Positions 10,801-18,260 of a stretch of 64,000 nucleotides of DNA are shown here, in pieces. Position 1 is the first letter of the stretch. Each line of letters starts with the position of its first letter. The position numbers and the translations under genes were made by a program. The stretch is from Caulobacter segnis ATCC 21756 (lineage in GTDB: Bacteria; Pseudomonadota; Alphaproteobacteria; Caulobacterales; Caulobacteraceae), in NCBI RefSeq assembly GCF_000092285.1, contig NC_014100.1:496001-560000 (forward strand), written 5' to 3'. Under the pieces are notes generated by a model. It saw only the letters and a program-made list of their open reading frames with translations. It made no database searches and had not been told where the DNA came from.

Positions 10801-10939
10801 CGACGACCACCGCCTCGACTTCGGTCGCGGCCGACGCTGGCGGCGTGGGTTCGGTTTGACGCGCCCACGCATGGGCCGCGAAGCTGGCGGCGCAGAGCGC
10901 CGTGGTCGCAAGCACAAGCCTGCGGTGATTGATGTTCAT
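7883..10939 (-). CDS. TonB-dependent receptor (peptide-module candidate)
   Basis: A 1018-aa outer-membrane receptor. It has a signal peptide (LVLATTALCAASFAAHAWA), a TonB box around EAVVVVGSQIKG, a plug domain with GDVGSVNLRNLGIGNTLVLLNGRRVV and RDGAAAIYGADAVAGVVN, and a 22-strand-size barrel ending in RYWYFSIKKQF with a terminal Phe. There is no STN domain, so it should not signal through FecR. Plug features and length resemble the large Caulobacter/Xanthomonas receptors of the oar-like class without the carboxypeptidase-like repeat. ATG 10939 was chosen for the GGAGGGG site immediately upstream; the frame extends further to 10990. It heads the operon with the metalloprotease and amidohydrolase, so a peptide ligand is the best guess. 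Confidence 0.9.
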   Translation of the reverse strand: MNINHRRLVLATTALCAASFAAHAWARQTEPTPPASAATEVEAVVVVGSQIKGAKVNAALPVTLVGEDQIRASGAVSGDDLFRTIPQMGDVNFNSQYLPGSSNSARGDVGSVNLRNLGIGNTLVLLNGRRVVTHPTSQANDNLVPVLTYNSNAIPVTGLKRMEVLRDGAAAIYGADAVAGVVNTVLRDDIDGVTASIQYGTAEGTNLQDYNFNVFGGKNFAEGRGNISAFVSYDARSHLRSKDQTYTASLDRRPLFAGTRFDGATSLDGRSTTTPWVYAQTTQSFGTVRQGTTALTSSAGYFHIQPSSFPGCQLNISGGLCIDDGALATAGVDRDLRFDSAALNTTVIPSVKRSNVFLTGHYDVTDNVTVFGELGFYHAKTNAQQAPIATLSSGVISIPASNYWNPFGPVTFANGTANPNRLPNLNAPAAGLSLTLRGYTFADLGPTEVDVTNDQYRVLGGVRGEKFGFDWESAFIYSEAKADDISDNISNTKLYAQLALSTPDAYNVFNGSNINSPSGADTTVNSQAAIDAIKVKVKRRTKSTLASWDFKVSRPDLFSLPAGDVGVASGVELRRETQLDDRDSRIDGTTTFTDPISGVVLSDLINSSINPDTKGHRTVASTYLEFAAPLVSPEMSIPLVHRLEVQLAGRYEHYSDFGSTAKPKVAAAWDLVDGVRVRGSWAQGFRAPNLEQINATVVSRSNTRTDYIFCEADLRAKRITAFSSCSRSLLTTARRAGNPDLDPEESTTLSYGLVFEPRFIPSNFGKFTFTVDYWKVKQKGLIGVFGEGNALILDYLLRQSGSSNPNVIRAAPTADDIAAFAGTGLTAAGQVLYVNDQYTNLQPQDVEGLDLGLMWRLNTDRFGDFDLSLNAAHLMKYYQSPSPGIAELLKARADGKINAGTTITGGGSLLNQNGKPEWKGSASLTWRYKQLTVGGFTQYVGGYDDTDLIDSAGVPWAVDSQLTANLYAEYDLAKAATQLRLGVRNITDKDPPLSSTGYDGTVYSPYARYWYFSIKKQF

Positions 10940-11319
10940 GAGAGCCCCTCCAAGAACTCGACGCGCGAGCCGCTCCCCGTTCCCCTTCACCGACGAAGCA
11001 GAACTCGGCTCCCGCCATACGCCCGCCTACTGAAGCGGACGAATGTTATTCCCATCAAACTGGTTGGATTTGGTAGGCGAGTTTTTCTAACAATCGCCAT
11101 AGCAATGATCACAGAAAAAGGACGCGGGGCCCTAAAGCGCCCAAGACGGACGCACATGGATATCAATGTAATTGTGGATTGACAGTCGATAGTTATCCGG
11201 AATCCCGAGTTCTTTACCTGTAGACTATGAGTTTAAATTGCAACCTTGCATAGGCATCTGGAATCTATATCGCGGTAAATTCGAGATTATCCAAACCACC
11301 TGCATAACGCCTTAGAGCC
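10940..11319. other. Intergenic region upstream of the minus-strand receptor operon
   Basis: About 380 bp without a convincing gene. By eye it is clearly AT-richer than its neighbours between 11040 and 11310, as expected for the promoter region of the minus-strand receptor operon starting at 10939. I saw no clear -35/-10 pair or RNA gene. Reading frames crossing it are continuations of antisense frames. Confidence 0.5.
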
Positions 11320-11343
11320 GGAGGCGGGCCTTCACCCGCCTCC
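11320..11343 (-). terminator. Stem-loop after minus-strand receptor gene
   Basis: A 9-bp perfect stem (GGAGGCGGG / CCCGCCTCC) with a 6-nt loop lies 10 bases beyond the stop of the receptor at 11354. It has no strong T-run on the minus strand, so terminator function is probable but not certain. Confidence 0.5.
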
Positions 11344-11353
11344 GCCCCTGGCG

Positions 11354-13672
11354 TCAGAAGCGCTTGCGGACCGAGAAACCGGCCGTACGCGGATTGATGC
11401 TGACGACCTGCTGCTTGTTGTTGAGCGCGGAGCTTACGCTCATCAGGCCCACCTCGTCGGTCACATTGTTCACGAAGAGGTACGCGCCCCAGTCGGCGCC
11501 TTCCACGCCGGCGCGGAGGTTGGCGTAGCCGTAGTCGCCTTGCTTCTCGTAGTAGACGTAGGTCGGACGGAACTGCGAGGCGGACTCGCCGACATAGGCG
11601 TAGTCGGCGCGGACCAAGCCGTTCAGGTCGCCGTTCAGCGGCCAGCTATACTCGGCCGAGGCCGAGCCGCTGAAGTCGGCGACGTTCGGGAACTCGTCGC
11701 CCCGCAGGCCCGTGGAGCCGGTGATCAGGATCGTGGAATTGGCCTGGTCCTCGGTCAGCTTGGCGTCGACCCAGGCGGCGGTGGCTTGAAGGGTCAGGCC
11801 GCGCATCGGACGGGCGACCGCCTCGACTTCGAAACCCTTGATCTTGGCTTTGCCGGCGTTGGTCAGATAGCTGAAGGCGCCGTTCGCGCTGGTGGCCGAG
11901 ATCTGCATGTTCGACCAGTCGATCTGATAGGCCGCCGCGTTCAGGGTCAGGCGACGGTCGAACCACTGGCTCTTGATGCCGGTCTCGTAGTTCCACAGGC
12001 TGTCGGGCGCATAGGCCAGCAGCGCACTGGCCAAACCCGGCACGTTGTTCGCGCCGCCGGGGCGGAAGCCCTTGGCCGCCAGGCCGTAGACCATGATGTC
12101 CGACGTCACTTGATAGGAGACGTTGACCTTGCTGACCCAGCCGTCGGCGCTGGCGTCGACCGAGGCGGGGTCGCCCTTGTAGGACTGCGTGATGAAGTTG
12201 CTGATCAGCACCTGGCCGGAGACGGTCTTGTCGTACTTGAAGCGACGAACGCCCGCCGTCAGCGTCAGCTTGTCGATCGGCTTGTAGGCCACTTCGCCGA
12301 AGAAGGCGGTCTGCTTGGTGTCGGTGCCGACGTGGCGCCAGGCGGTCAGGTCGTTCGGGTTGATGACGCCCGTCGCGGCGTCGCCCTTGGCGACCTGGCT
12401 CTCGATGTAGTCGTCACGGTCTTCCAGATAGACGCCGGCCGTCCAGTCGACCTTGTCCTCGAACAGCGAGCCGTTCATGCGCAGCTCGTGGTTCCACGAG
12501 GTCAGGCCCATCGGCTGGTACAGCGCGCCGGGGATGCGGCTGTCGGCGTAGGCGGTGTATTGAGCCATCTGCGCCGTGGTGCAGGCCGGGTTCGTCGCCC
12601 CCGTCGGAGCCGGGCCGCCGGCGATGTAGTTGCGGCAGGAGGTGGCGTTGGCGCGGTTGGCCGACAGCGTCGGGCTGTAGTCCGAATTCCGCAGCAGGGT
12701 CCACTTGTAGTAGGACGAGGTCGCGGTGACCGTGGCGAAGTTCAGGTCCCACTTGGCGGTCACGTTATAGAGCCGCAAGTTGTCCTCGGTGGGCGCGATG
12801 ACGCGGGCGTTGGTCGAATAGTCCTTCTTGCCCAGCGCCGGATACCAGCTGTTTTGGCCGTCCAGCGTGGTCTTCTGGAAAAGGCCGCTGGCCGTGATCG
12901 TCAGGTTCTCGGTGGGCGTGAAGCCCAGCATCAGCCGGCCGCCGCTGGAGTGCTGGTCGTTGATGTCCTTCTTCTTCAGCAGGACGTCGTCGATGTAGCC
13001 GCCCTGTTCGGCCTTGTAGAGCACCAGTCGCGCGGCCAGCTTGTCCTCGATCAGTGGGACATTGACCATGCCCTTGACCGAATAACCCTGGCCTCCGTCC
13101 TTCTGCGCCGTTCCGCCGACCTCGACGGCGCCGGCATATTGGCTGGCGTTGGGCTTGTTGAGGATCACCCGCAGCGTGCCGCCCATCGAGCCCGAGCCGT
13201 AGAGCGTGCCCTGCGGTCCGCGCAGCACCTCGATGCGCTCGGCGTCGAACAGGTTGACGTCGGCGCTGGTCGAGCTGGCGTCGGCGGTGGTGCCGGCCGG
13301 GCCGGTCAACGGCGTCTCGTCGTAGTAGAGGCCGACCGTGGCCTCGCCGGCGCTGCGCACGCCGCGCAGGGTCAGGCGGCGGCTGGTCGGGGAATTGCCT
13401 TCGACCTGCAGGTTCGGAACGGTGCGGAAATAGTCCTGGATACCCGAGGCGCCGAGCGCCTGCAGCGACTTCTCGGTGACCGCGCTGATGCTGATGGGGG
13501 TGGTCTGGATGGTCGTCGAGCGCTTCAGGGCGGTGACGACGATCTCCTCGATGGCCACGCCGTCACTCGCTTGGCTCGTGCCCTCCTGGGCGAACGCCTG
13601 GCCCGCGGCCAGGCTCGTCAGGGCGCTGGCTCCCAGCGCCAGGGCGCGCAGGCCTCGAAACTGCAGTTTCAT
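11354..13672 (-). CDS. TonB-dependent receptor without STN domain, unit A
   Basis: A 772-aa outer-membrane receptor with a signal peptide ending near LAAGQAFAQ, a TonB box EEIVVTALKR, a plug containing RRLTLRGVRSAGEATVGLYYDET and VLRGPQGTLYGSGSMGGTLR, and a barrel ending GFSVRKRF. It is a paralogue of the next gene upstream on the same strand: both share GLYYDET, the GSG-MGG-LR plug end, NYE-G-K, YQIDW and FSYLTN segments in the same order. It lacks the N-terminal STN domain of its neighbour, so it could transport but not signal. ATG 13672 has GAGGGG 9 nt upstream. It lies 105 bp downstream of the STN paralogue and is probably transcribed with it. The ligand is unknown. Confidence 0.9.
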   Translation of the reverse strand: MKLQFRGLRALALGASALTSLAAGQAFAQEGTSQASDGVAIEEIVVTALKRSTTIQTTPISISAVTEKSLQALGASGIQDYFRTVPNLQVEGNSPTSRRLTLRGVRSAGEATVGLYYDETPLTGPAGTTADASSTSADVNLFDAERIEVLRGPQGTLYGSGSMGGTLRVILNKPNASQYAGAVEVGGTAQKDGGQGYSVKGMVNVPLIEDKLAARLVLYKAEQGGYIDDVLLKKKDINDQHSSGGRLMLGFTPTENLTITASGLFQKTTLDGQNSWYPALGKKDYSTNARVIAPTEDNLRLYNVTAKWDLNFATVTATSSYYKWTLLRNSDYSPTLSANRANATSCRNYIAGGPAPTGATNPACTTAQMAQYTAYADSRIPGALYQPMGLTSWNHELRMNGSLFEDKVDWTAGVYLEDRDDYIESQVAKGDAATGVINPNDLTAWRHVGTDTKQTAFFGEVAYKPIDKLTLTAGVRRFKYDKTVSGQVLISNFITQSYKGDPASVDASADGWVSKVNVSYQVTSDIMVYGLAAKGFRPGGANNVPGLASALLAYAPDSLWNYETGIKSQWFDRRLTLNAAAYQIDWSNMQISATSANGAFSYLTNAGKAKIKGFEVEAVARPMRGLTLQATAAWVDAKLTEDQANSTILITGSTGLRGDEFPNVADFSGSASAEYSWPLNGDLNGLVRADYAYVGESASQFRPTYVYYEKQGDYGYANLRAGVEGADWGAYLFVNNVTDEVGLMSVSSALNNKQQVVSINPRTAGFSVRKRF

Positions 13673-13777
13673 TTTTTTGATCCCCTCTTTGCGGTCCGCT
13701 CGACGGCGGCCTGTAGGATCAGACGCAAGGCGCCGCGCGCCCCTCATCGCGAGGCGCGAAAAAGGCGGCGGAGAGGT

Positions 13778-16402
13778 TCAGAAGCGCCGCTCGACCTGCA
13801 AGCGCACCGTACGCGGACTAACCCCGAAATACTCGATCGGACCGGCCGTGTTGCGCGCGCTCGAGGCCCGACCCGCCCGGTCCAGAATATTGTCGACCGA
13901 GAGGTCCGCGCTCCAGGTCTTGGCGGTTACGCCGGCGGTGATCCCGAAGACGGCGTAGCCCCCCATCTTCAGATAGTCGGGATTGTCGGGATTGAAGGCC
14001 GAGCGCGCGGTTCCGGCGTAGGAGGCGTCCAGGCGCAGGCTCGTCTCGAGCGTTCCCACCGCCCAGCGCCGCTCGGCCGACCCCGAGGTCGCCAGCCGCG
14101 GCACCGTCGGCAGGCGATCGCCGGCGCGTCCCAGCCCGATGGCGGCGTTGGTGACCTGGTCGGCGGTGAGCCGTGCGTCGGTCAGGGTGAGGCTGGCGGC
14201 CAGATCCCAGCCCGCCAGGCGTCGCGCCGAGACTTCCGCCTCAAGCCCCCGAATCCGGCTGGCGCCGATGTTCGTCAGATAGGAAAAGGCTCGGTTCTGG
14301 GTCTGGGCGGCGTACTGCATGTCGCGCCAGTCGATCTGATAGAGCGCGATGTTGACCGTGAGCCTTCGAGCGGCGGCTTGAGCCTTCAGTCCCAACTCGT
14401 AGTTTGTCAGGCGGTCCGAGCGATAGCCGGCCAGAATGTCCGGCAATCCCGGCACCACATTGACGCCGCCCGGTCGGAAGCCCTGCGAGACCTGGGCGTA
14501 AGCGAACAGATCGGGCGAGAGTTGATGGCTGGCCAGCGCCTTGAGGCTCCAGCCGCGCTCGGCTGTCCGCTGGTCGATCGCATAGCCGGCCCAGGTCCCG
14601 GATACGACGTTGGGAACCTGCACCTGACCGCTGTCGCGTTTCACATAGTCGAACCGGCGACCGCCGAGCGTGAGCTGCGTGGCCGAGCCGACAGCGTATG
14701 ACGCCTCGCCGAACAGCGCGCTCTGGCGCAGACGATTATCGATATCGCGGCGGCCGATCAGGACCGCCGGTTCGACAAGGGCGCCGGTGGTCGGATCGAC
14801 ATGGCGGACCTGGCTGTCGATGTGGTCTCGGCGCACCTCGCTATAGACGCCCACCGTCCAGCTGAGCGGGCCGTCTCCAGTCGAGGCGGCTCGCGCCTCA
14901 TGGATACGAGCCGTCAAGGTCGCCGGCTGATTCAGGATCGCAGGATAGACGCTGTCGACATAAGCGGCGTAGCCCTGCGCTTGAGCCTCGCTGCAAGCCT
15001 TGGCGATGGAAAAGTAGCGCATGCAGCCGGCCGCGCTGGCGCGCTCGCCCAGCAGAACGCCGCTGTAGTCGGAGCGCCGCGTCAGGCGCCAGCGATACCA
15101 CGACGACGCCGCGGTGACTTCGGCGCCGTCGCCGCGCCAGCGCAAGGTGGAGGACGCCAGATCGATGTGGCCATTAAACGGCGCCCGACCGGCGTGGATC
15201 GTGCGCCAAGGCCCCGCGACATCGTTCCAGGCCGGTATGTCGTCGCGGTGGTTCTTCTGGTGCGTGGCCGAAAGAAGGGCTGAAAACCTGTCGTTCGGCG
15301 CCCACAGGACAAGGGCCCGCGCGCCCCGGACCTTCGAGCTGTCGACGTCGGAAAGCCCCAGCCGGACGTTGTCGATCACGCCGGGTTGGCGCTGATCATA
15401 GGCCGTCAGCCGCACCCCCAAGACCTTAGGGACGACAACGGCGTTGAGCGTTCCCGTGACCCCGCCGGCCTGTCCGCCATGCGAGGCCGACGTCAAGCTC
15501 GCCCCTATGGTCGCGCCGTTCGCATCGAGATCGGGATGTTTGAACAGGATCCGCAACGCCCCGCCCATCGCGCCCGAACCGTAGAGCGTTCCCTGCGGAC
15601 CGCGCAGCAGTTCGATCCGGTCGACGTCCGCCAGGGCCAGTTCCGGGATCATCACGCCGGGGTCCGCCGTGGTGCCGACCGGACCGGTCATCGAGGTCTC
15701 GTCGTAATAGAGGCCCGTCGTCGCTTCCCCCGCGCCGTAGACGCCGCGCAGCACAAGGCGGCGGCCGAACGCCGTCGAGACCAGCTTCAATCCCGGCAGG
15801 AGCGGCGAAGCCTTTTCCAGGTCCACCATGCCCAGATGCGACAGCTGCTCGCCGGAGACGACGACCATGCTGATCGGGGTCTGTTGCGCCAGACTGGATC
15901 GTCTCGTGGCGGTGACCACCACCGCGTCCAATGCGGTCGGCGACGTGGACATCGGCGCGGGCGCGCGGGCCTCCGCGGCGGGCGCGGGCGCAGGCGCCGG
16001 AACGACCAGAAAGCTGCGCCCCTCGATCCGCACCGTCAGCCCCGATCCGGCCAGCAGTCGCTGCAACGCCTCTTCAGGGGTGAAGACGCCGACCAGCGGC
16101 GGGCTCACGCGCGCGCGCGTCAAGGCCGGCGAGAACAGAATCTCTCGATCGCTGCGCACCGCCAGCTGGTTCAGCGCTTGGCTCAGGGGTTGGGCGGGAA
16201 TATCGAAGCGGTACGTCGCCGGCGGCCTGCGCGCGCTGGCGGCGGCGACCGGAGCCGTCATCCCAAGGGCGGCCACGCACAATAACAGCAAGACGGAGCC
16301 GCGCCGCACCGGCGCCCCCGTCTCTCCACACCTGGCCACAACGACTCTCGACCTCCCCGACGGCCTCGTCCTCACGCCGCGAGGGCGCGAACCATGCCTC
16401 AT
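13778..16402 (-). CDS. TonB-dependent transducer with STN domain, unit A
   Basis: An 874-aa receptor of the FecA transducer type. After a long basic N-terminus and a hydrophobic signal (VLLLLCVAALGMTAPVAAAS) comes an STN domain at about residues 63-135 (YRFDIPAQPLSQALNQLA...), which contacts FecR in the periplasm. A Pro/Ala linker, TonB box LDAVVVTATRR, plug (RRLVLRGVYGAGEATTGLYYDET, LRGPQGTLYGSGAMGGALR) and a barrel ending TVRLQVERRF follow. The signal sits unusually far in, so the true start may be a GTG near codon 33; ATG 16402 has only a distant AGGA. It is divergent from the sigma/FecR pair at 16550-18125, and a GGAAAC element lies 83 nt upstream. Confidence 0.88.
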   Translation of the reverse strand: MRHGSRPRGVRTRPSGRSRVVVARCGETGAPVRRGSVLLLLCVAALGMTAPVAAASARRPPATYRFDIPAQPLSQALNQLAVRSDREILFSPALTRARVSPPLVGVFTPEEALQRLLAGSGLTVRIEGRSFLVVPAPAPAPAAEARAPAPMSTSPTALDAVVVTATRRSSLAQQTPISMVVVSGEQLSHLGMVDLEKASPLLPGLKLVSTAFGRRLVLRGVYGAGEATTGLYYDETSMTGPVGTTADPGVMIPELALADVDRIELLRGPQGTLYGSGAMGGALRILFKHPDLDANGATIGASLTSASHGGQAGGVTGTLNAVVVPKVLGVRLTAYDQRQPGVIDNVRLGLSDVDSSKVRGARALVLWAPNDRFSALLSATHQKNHRDDIPAWNDVAGPWRTIHAGRAPFNGHIDLASSTLRWRGDGAEVTAASSWYRWRLTRRSDYSGVLLGERASAAGCMRYFSIAKACSEAQAQGYAAYVDSVYPAILNQPATLTARIHEARAASTGDGPLSWTVGVYSEVRRDHIDSQVRHVDPTTGALVEPAVLIGRRDIDNRLRQSALFGEASYAVGSATQLTLGGRRFDYVKRDSGQVQVPNVVSGTWAGYAIDQRTAERGWSLKALASHQLSPDLFAYAQVSQGFRPGGVNVVPGLPDILAGYRSDRLTNYELGLKAQAAARRLTVNIALYQIDWRDMQYAAQTQNRAFSYLTNIGASRIRGLEAEVSARRLAGWDLAASLTLTDARLTADQVTNAAIGLGRAGDRLPTVPRLATSGSAERRWAVGTLETSLRLDASYAGTARSAFNPDNPDYLKMGGYAVFGITAGVTAKTWSADLSVDNILDRAGRASSARNTAGPIEYFGVSPRTVRLQVERRF

Positions 16403-16484
16403 TTCGCCAGGCGGTCCTTCTTCGGGGCGCGCTCCGACGCCACAAGATCGCCTGTTGCATAGCCACTAGGCAACTGGTCGCGCA

Positions 16485-16490
16485 GTTTCC
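16485..16490 (-). promoter_or_regulatory. Putative FecI-type -35 element, unit A receptor
   Basis: GGAAAC read on the minus strand, with its 5' end 88 nt before the receptor start codon. It matches the -35 box known for FecI-controlled promoters (GGAAAT) and recurs upstream of all four STN receptors in this window. The -10 is not obvious. Confidence 0.45.
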
Positions 16491-16549
16491 GACAGGCTCC
16501 TCCGTCGGCGCGCGCGGCTTGACAGAACAGAAACGGCGATCTCAGCATC

Positions 16550-17149
16550 ATGCTCGATGTCGGGGCGTACACAATGATCTGGGGCCGGAAGCCTCTGAAG
16601 GCTGCGGACCAGGATCGGCTCCTGGCCGAGAGCAGCGCGCGTTTCACGCCCGCGCTTCGCGCCTTTTTCTCCCGCCGCGCCCCCGCCAGCGATGTCGAGG
16701 ATCTCGTTCAGGAGGTCCTGCTTCGAATCCACAAGCGCCAGCCCGGCGCCGTGGTCACCAATGTCGAAGGCTATCTCTTCGAGGTCGCCGCCAATGTGCT
16801 GATCGATCGCGGCCGTCGCGATCGCACGCGCCGACGCTCCGACCACTGCGAACTGCAAGATATTCATCATCCGGTTGATGAAATGTCGCCGGAGCGCGTC
16901 CTACAGGGACGAGAACAGATGGCGCGGGTCCTGGCGGCGCTGAACACGCTGCCAGAACGCACGCGACGGGTTTTCATCCTCGTGCGCTTCGAGGAGATGA
17001 GCTACAAGCTCGTCGCCCAGCGCCTGGGTGTCTCCGTCAGCGCTGTCGAGAAACATGTGATGAAGGCGCTGCGTCATTTGCACGAGCGTCTGCGGGACCA
17101 GGATGACGTCGACCACGTCGGGCAAAGAGATACACGACGACCCGGCTAG
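16550..17149 (+). CDS. ECF RNA polymerase sigma factor, FecI-type, unit A
   Basis: A 199-aa extracytoplasmic-function sigma factor. Region 2 is seen in SDVEDLVQEVLLRIHKR...NVEGYLFEVAANVLIDRGRR, and region 4 in LNTLPERTRRVFILVRFEEMSYKLVAQRLGVSVSAVEKHVMKALRHLHERL, which contains the DNA-binding helix-turn-helix. It should direct polymerase to the unit A receptor promoter when released by FecR. The start is uncertain: ATG 16550 and ATG 16574 are both possible and neither has a strong ribosome-binding site. The gene overlaps the downstream FecR by 47 bp, the usual sigma/anti-sigma coupling, and is divergent from the two receptor genes. Confidence 0.92.
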   Translation: MLDVGAYTMIWGRKPLKAADQDRLLAESSARFTPALRAFFSRRAPASDVEDLVQEVLLRIHKRQPGAVVTNVEGYLFEVAANVLIDRGRRDRTRRRSDHCELQDIHHPVDEMSPERVLQGREQMARVLAALNTLPERTRRVFILVRFEEMSYKLVAQRLGVSVSAVEKHVMKALRHLHERLRDQDDVDHVGQRDTRRPG

Positions 17150-18125
17150 CGCGGCCGCGCGCTGGTTCGCACGCCTGCAAGGTGACGACGCGTCCCCGCA
17201 GGACCGCCGGGACTTCCAGCTTTGGCTTGACGCCGAACCTGCGAACGCCTCGGCGTGGCGGGAGATGGGGGCCACCTGGGAAGCGATGGCGCGGATCGAG
17301 CGCGATCCGGCGCTGGCGGCCTTGCGGGCCGACGCCCTGGGCGCCGTCGACCATCGGCCACGCAGCGTGAGCCGTCGGAGCCTGGGACTGGCGGCCGCGA
17401 GTCTCGTGGTCCTGGCTGGCGGCGCTGTCCTGGGGCGGCGCTGGCTGACGACCAGCAAGACGCCCCCGGCTGAAGCGGACGAGCCGGTGTTCGCGACCGG
17501 CGTGGGCGAGCGCTCGACCTTCCGCCTGGCCGACAATTCGGTGGTCACGCTCAGCACCGACTCCGCCGTCCGCGTTAATCGCTGGGAGGGCGAGCGCCGC
17601 CTGACCCTGGTTCGGGGCCAGGCCTTCTTCCAGGTGGCCAAGGATCCCCGGCGTCCGTTCGTCGTCGTCGCCGGCGACAAGCGGGTGACGGCGGTCGGCA
17701 CGGCGTTCGACGTGAGGATGGAGCCTGGAAAGCTGTCGGTGACGCTGGTCGAAGGACGCGTGCGGATCGCCGGAACCTCTCCCACGGGCGAGCGTAGGGT
17801 GGAGATGTCGGCCGGCTCACGCTTCATCGCCGCCGATCCCGCCGATTGGGCGATCGGCCCCGTCGACACCGCCAAGGAGTCGGCCTGGCTGCAAGGCCGG
17901 TTGGTCTTCGATGGCGAACCGCTTTCGGCTGTAGTCGCCGAGATGAACCGCTTCTCGGAGCGCAAGCTTTCGGTGACCGACCCGGCCCTGGCCGCGACCC
18001 CGGTCAGCGGTGTGTTCAAGACCGGCCAGGTCGACGCCTTCGTGGCCGCGCTCAAGACTTATGGCCTGGTCGATATCGGCCACGCGGATGAAGGCCGCGT
18101 CGAGCTGATCCGCCCGCGCGCCTGA
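17103..18125 (+). CDS. FecR-type anti-sigma factor / sigma regulator, unit A
   Basis: A 340-aa inner-membrane FecR protein. The cytoplasmic N-terminal region (AARWFARLQG...DFQLWLDAEPANASAWREM) is the sigma-binding DUF4880-type segment. One transmembrane helix follows (LGLAAASLVVLAGGAVL, about residues 97-113), then the periplasmic FecR domain with GERSTFRLADNSVVTLSTDS, GQAFFQVAKDPRRPFVV and VGTAFDV, and a C-terminal STN-like part that receives the signal from the receptor. The start overlaps the end of the sigma gene. It should hold the sigma factor inactive until the STN domain of the 13778-16402 receptor signals substrate binding. Confidence 0.92.
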   Translation: MTSTTSGKEIHDDPASAAARWFARLQGDDASPQDRRDFQLWLDAEPANASAWREMGATWEAMARIERDPALAALRADALGAVDHRPRSVSRRSLGLAAASLVVLAGGAVLGRRWLTTSKTPPAEADEPVFATGVGERSTFRLADNSVVTLSTDSAVRVNRWEGERRLTLVRGQAFFQVAKDPRRPFVVVAGDKRVTAVGTAFDVRMEPGKLSVTLVEGRVRIAGTSPTGERRVEMSAGSRFIAADPADWAIGPVDTAKESAWLQGRLVFDGEPLSAVVAEMNRFSERKLSVTDPALAATPVSGVFKTGQVDAFVAALKTYGLVDIGHADEGRVELIRPRA

Positions 18126-18260
18126 CCCCACGCGCGCCGGCGCGCTCCGCGACGAATTTATTGTTTCGACAGGGTGAGGTTTCGCCTCGCTCTCGCGTCG
18201 TACAATCAGCGCCCCCTTACCGGGTCGGCGCCTTCGTCGCTTTCTTGGGGGAACACGTCC

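Noticed and set aside
8321..11182. A 953-aa plus-strand open frame opposite the TonB receptor
   Set aside because: It is the antisense frame of a GC-rich gene, rich in Arg/Gly/Val/Asp with no motif; the minus-strand frame has signal peptide, TonB box and plug motifs.
11540..14701. A 1053-aa plus-strand frame spanning two receptor genes
   Set aside because: It is a shadow of the two minus-strand receptors, has no recognisable domain, and crosses the gap between them.
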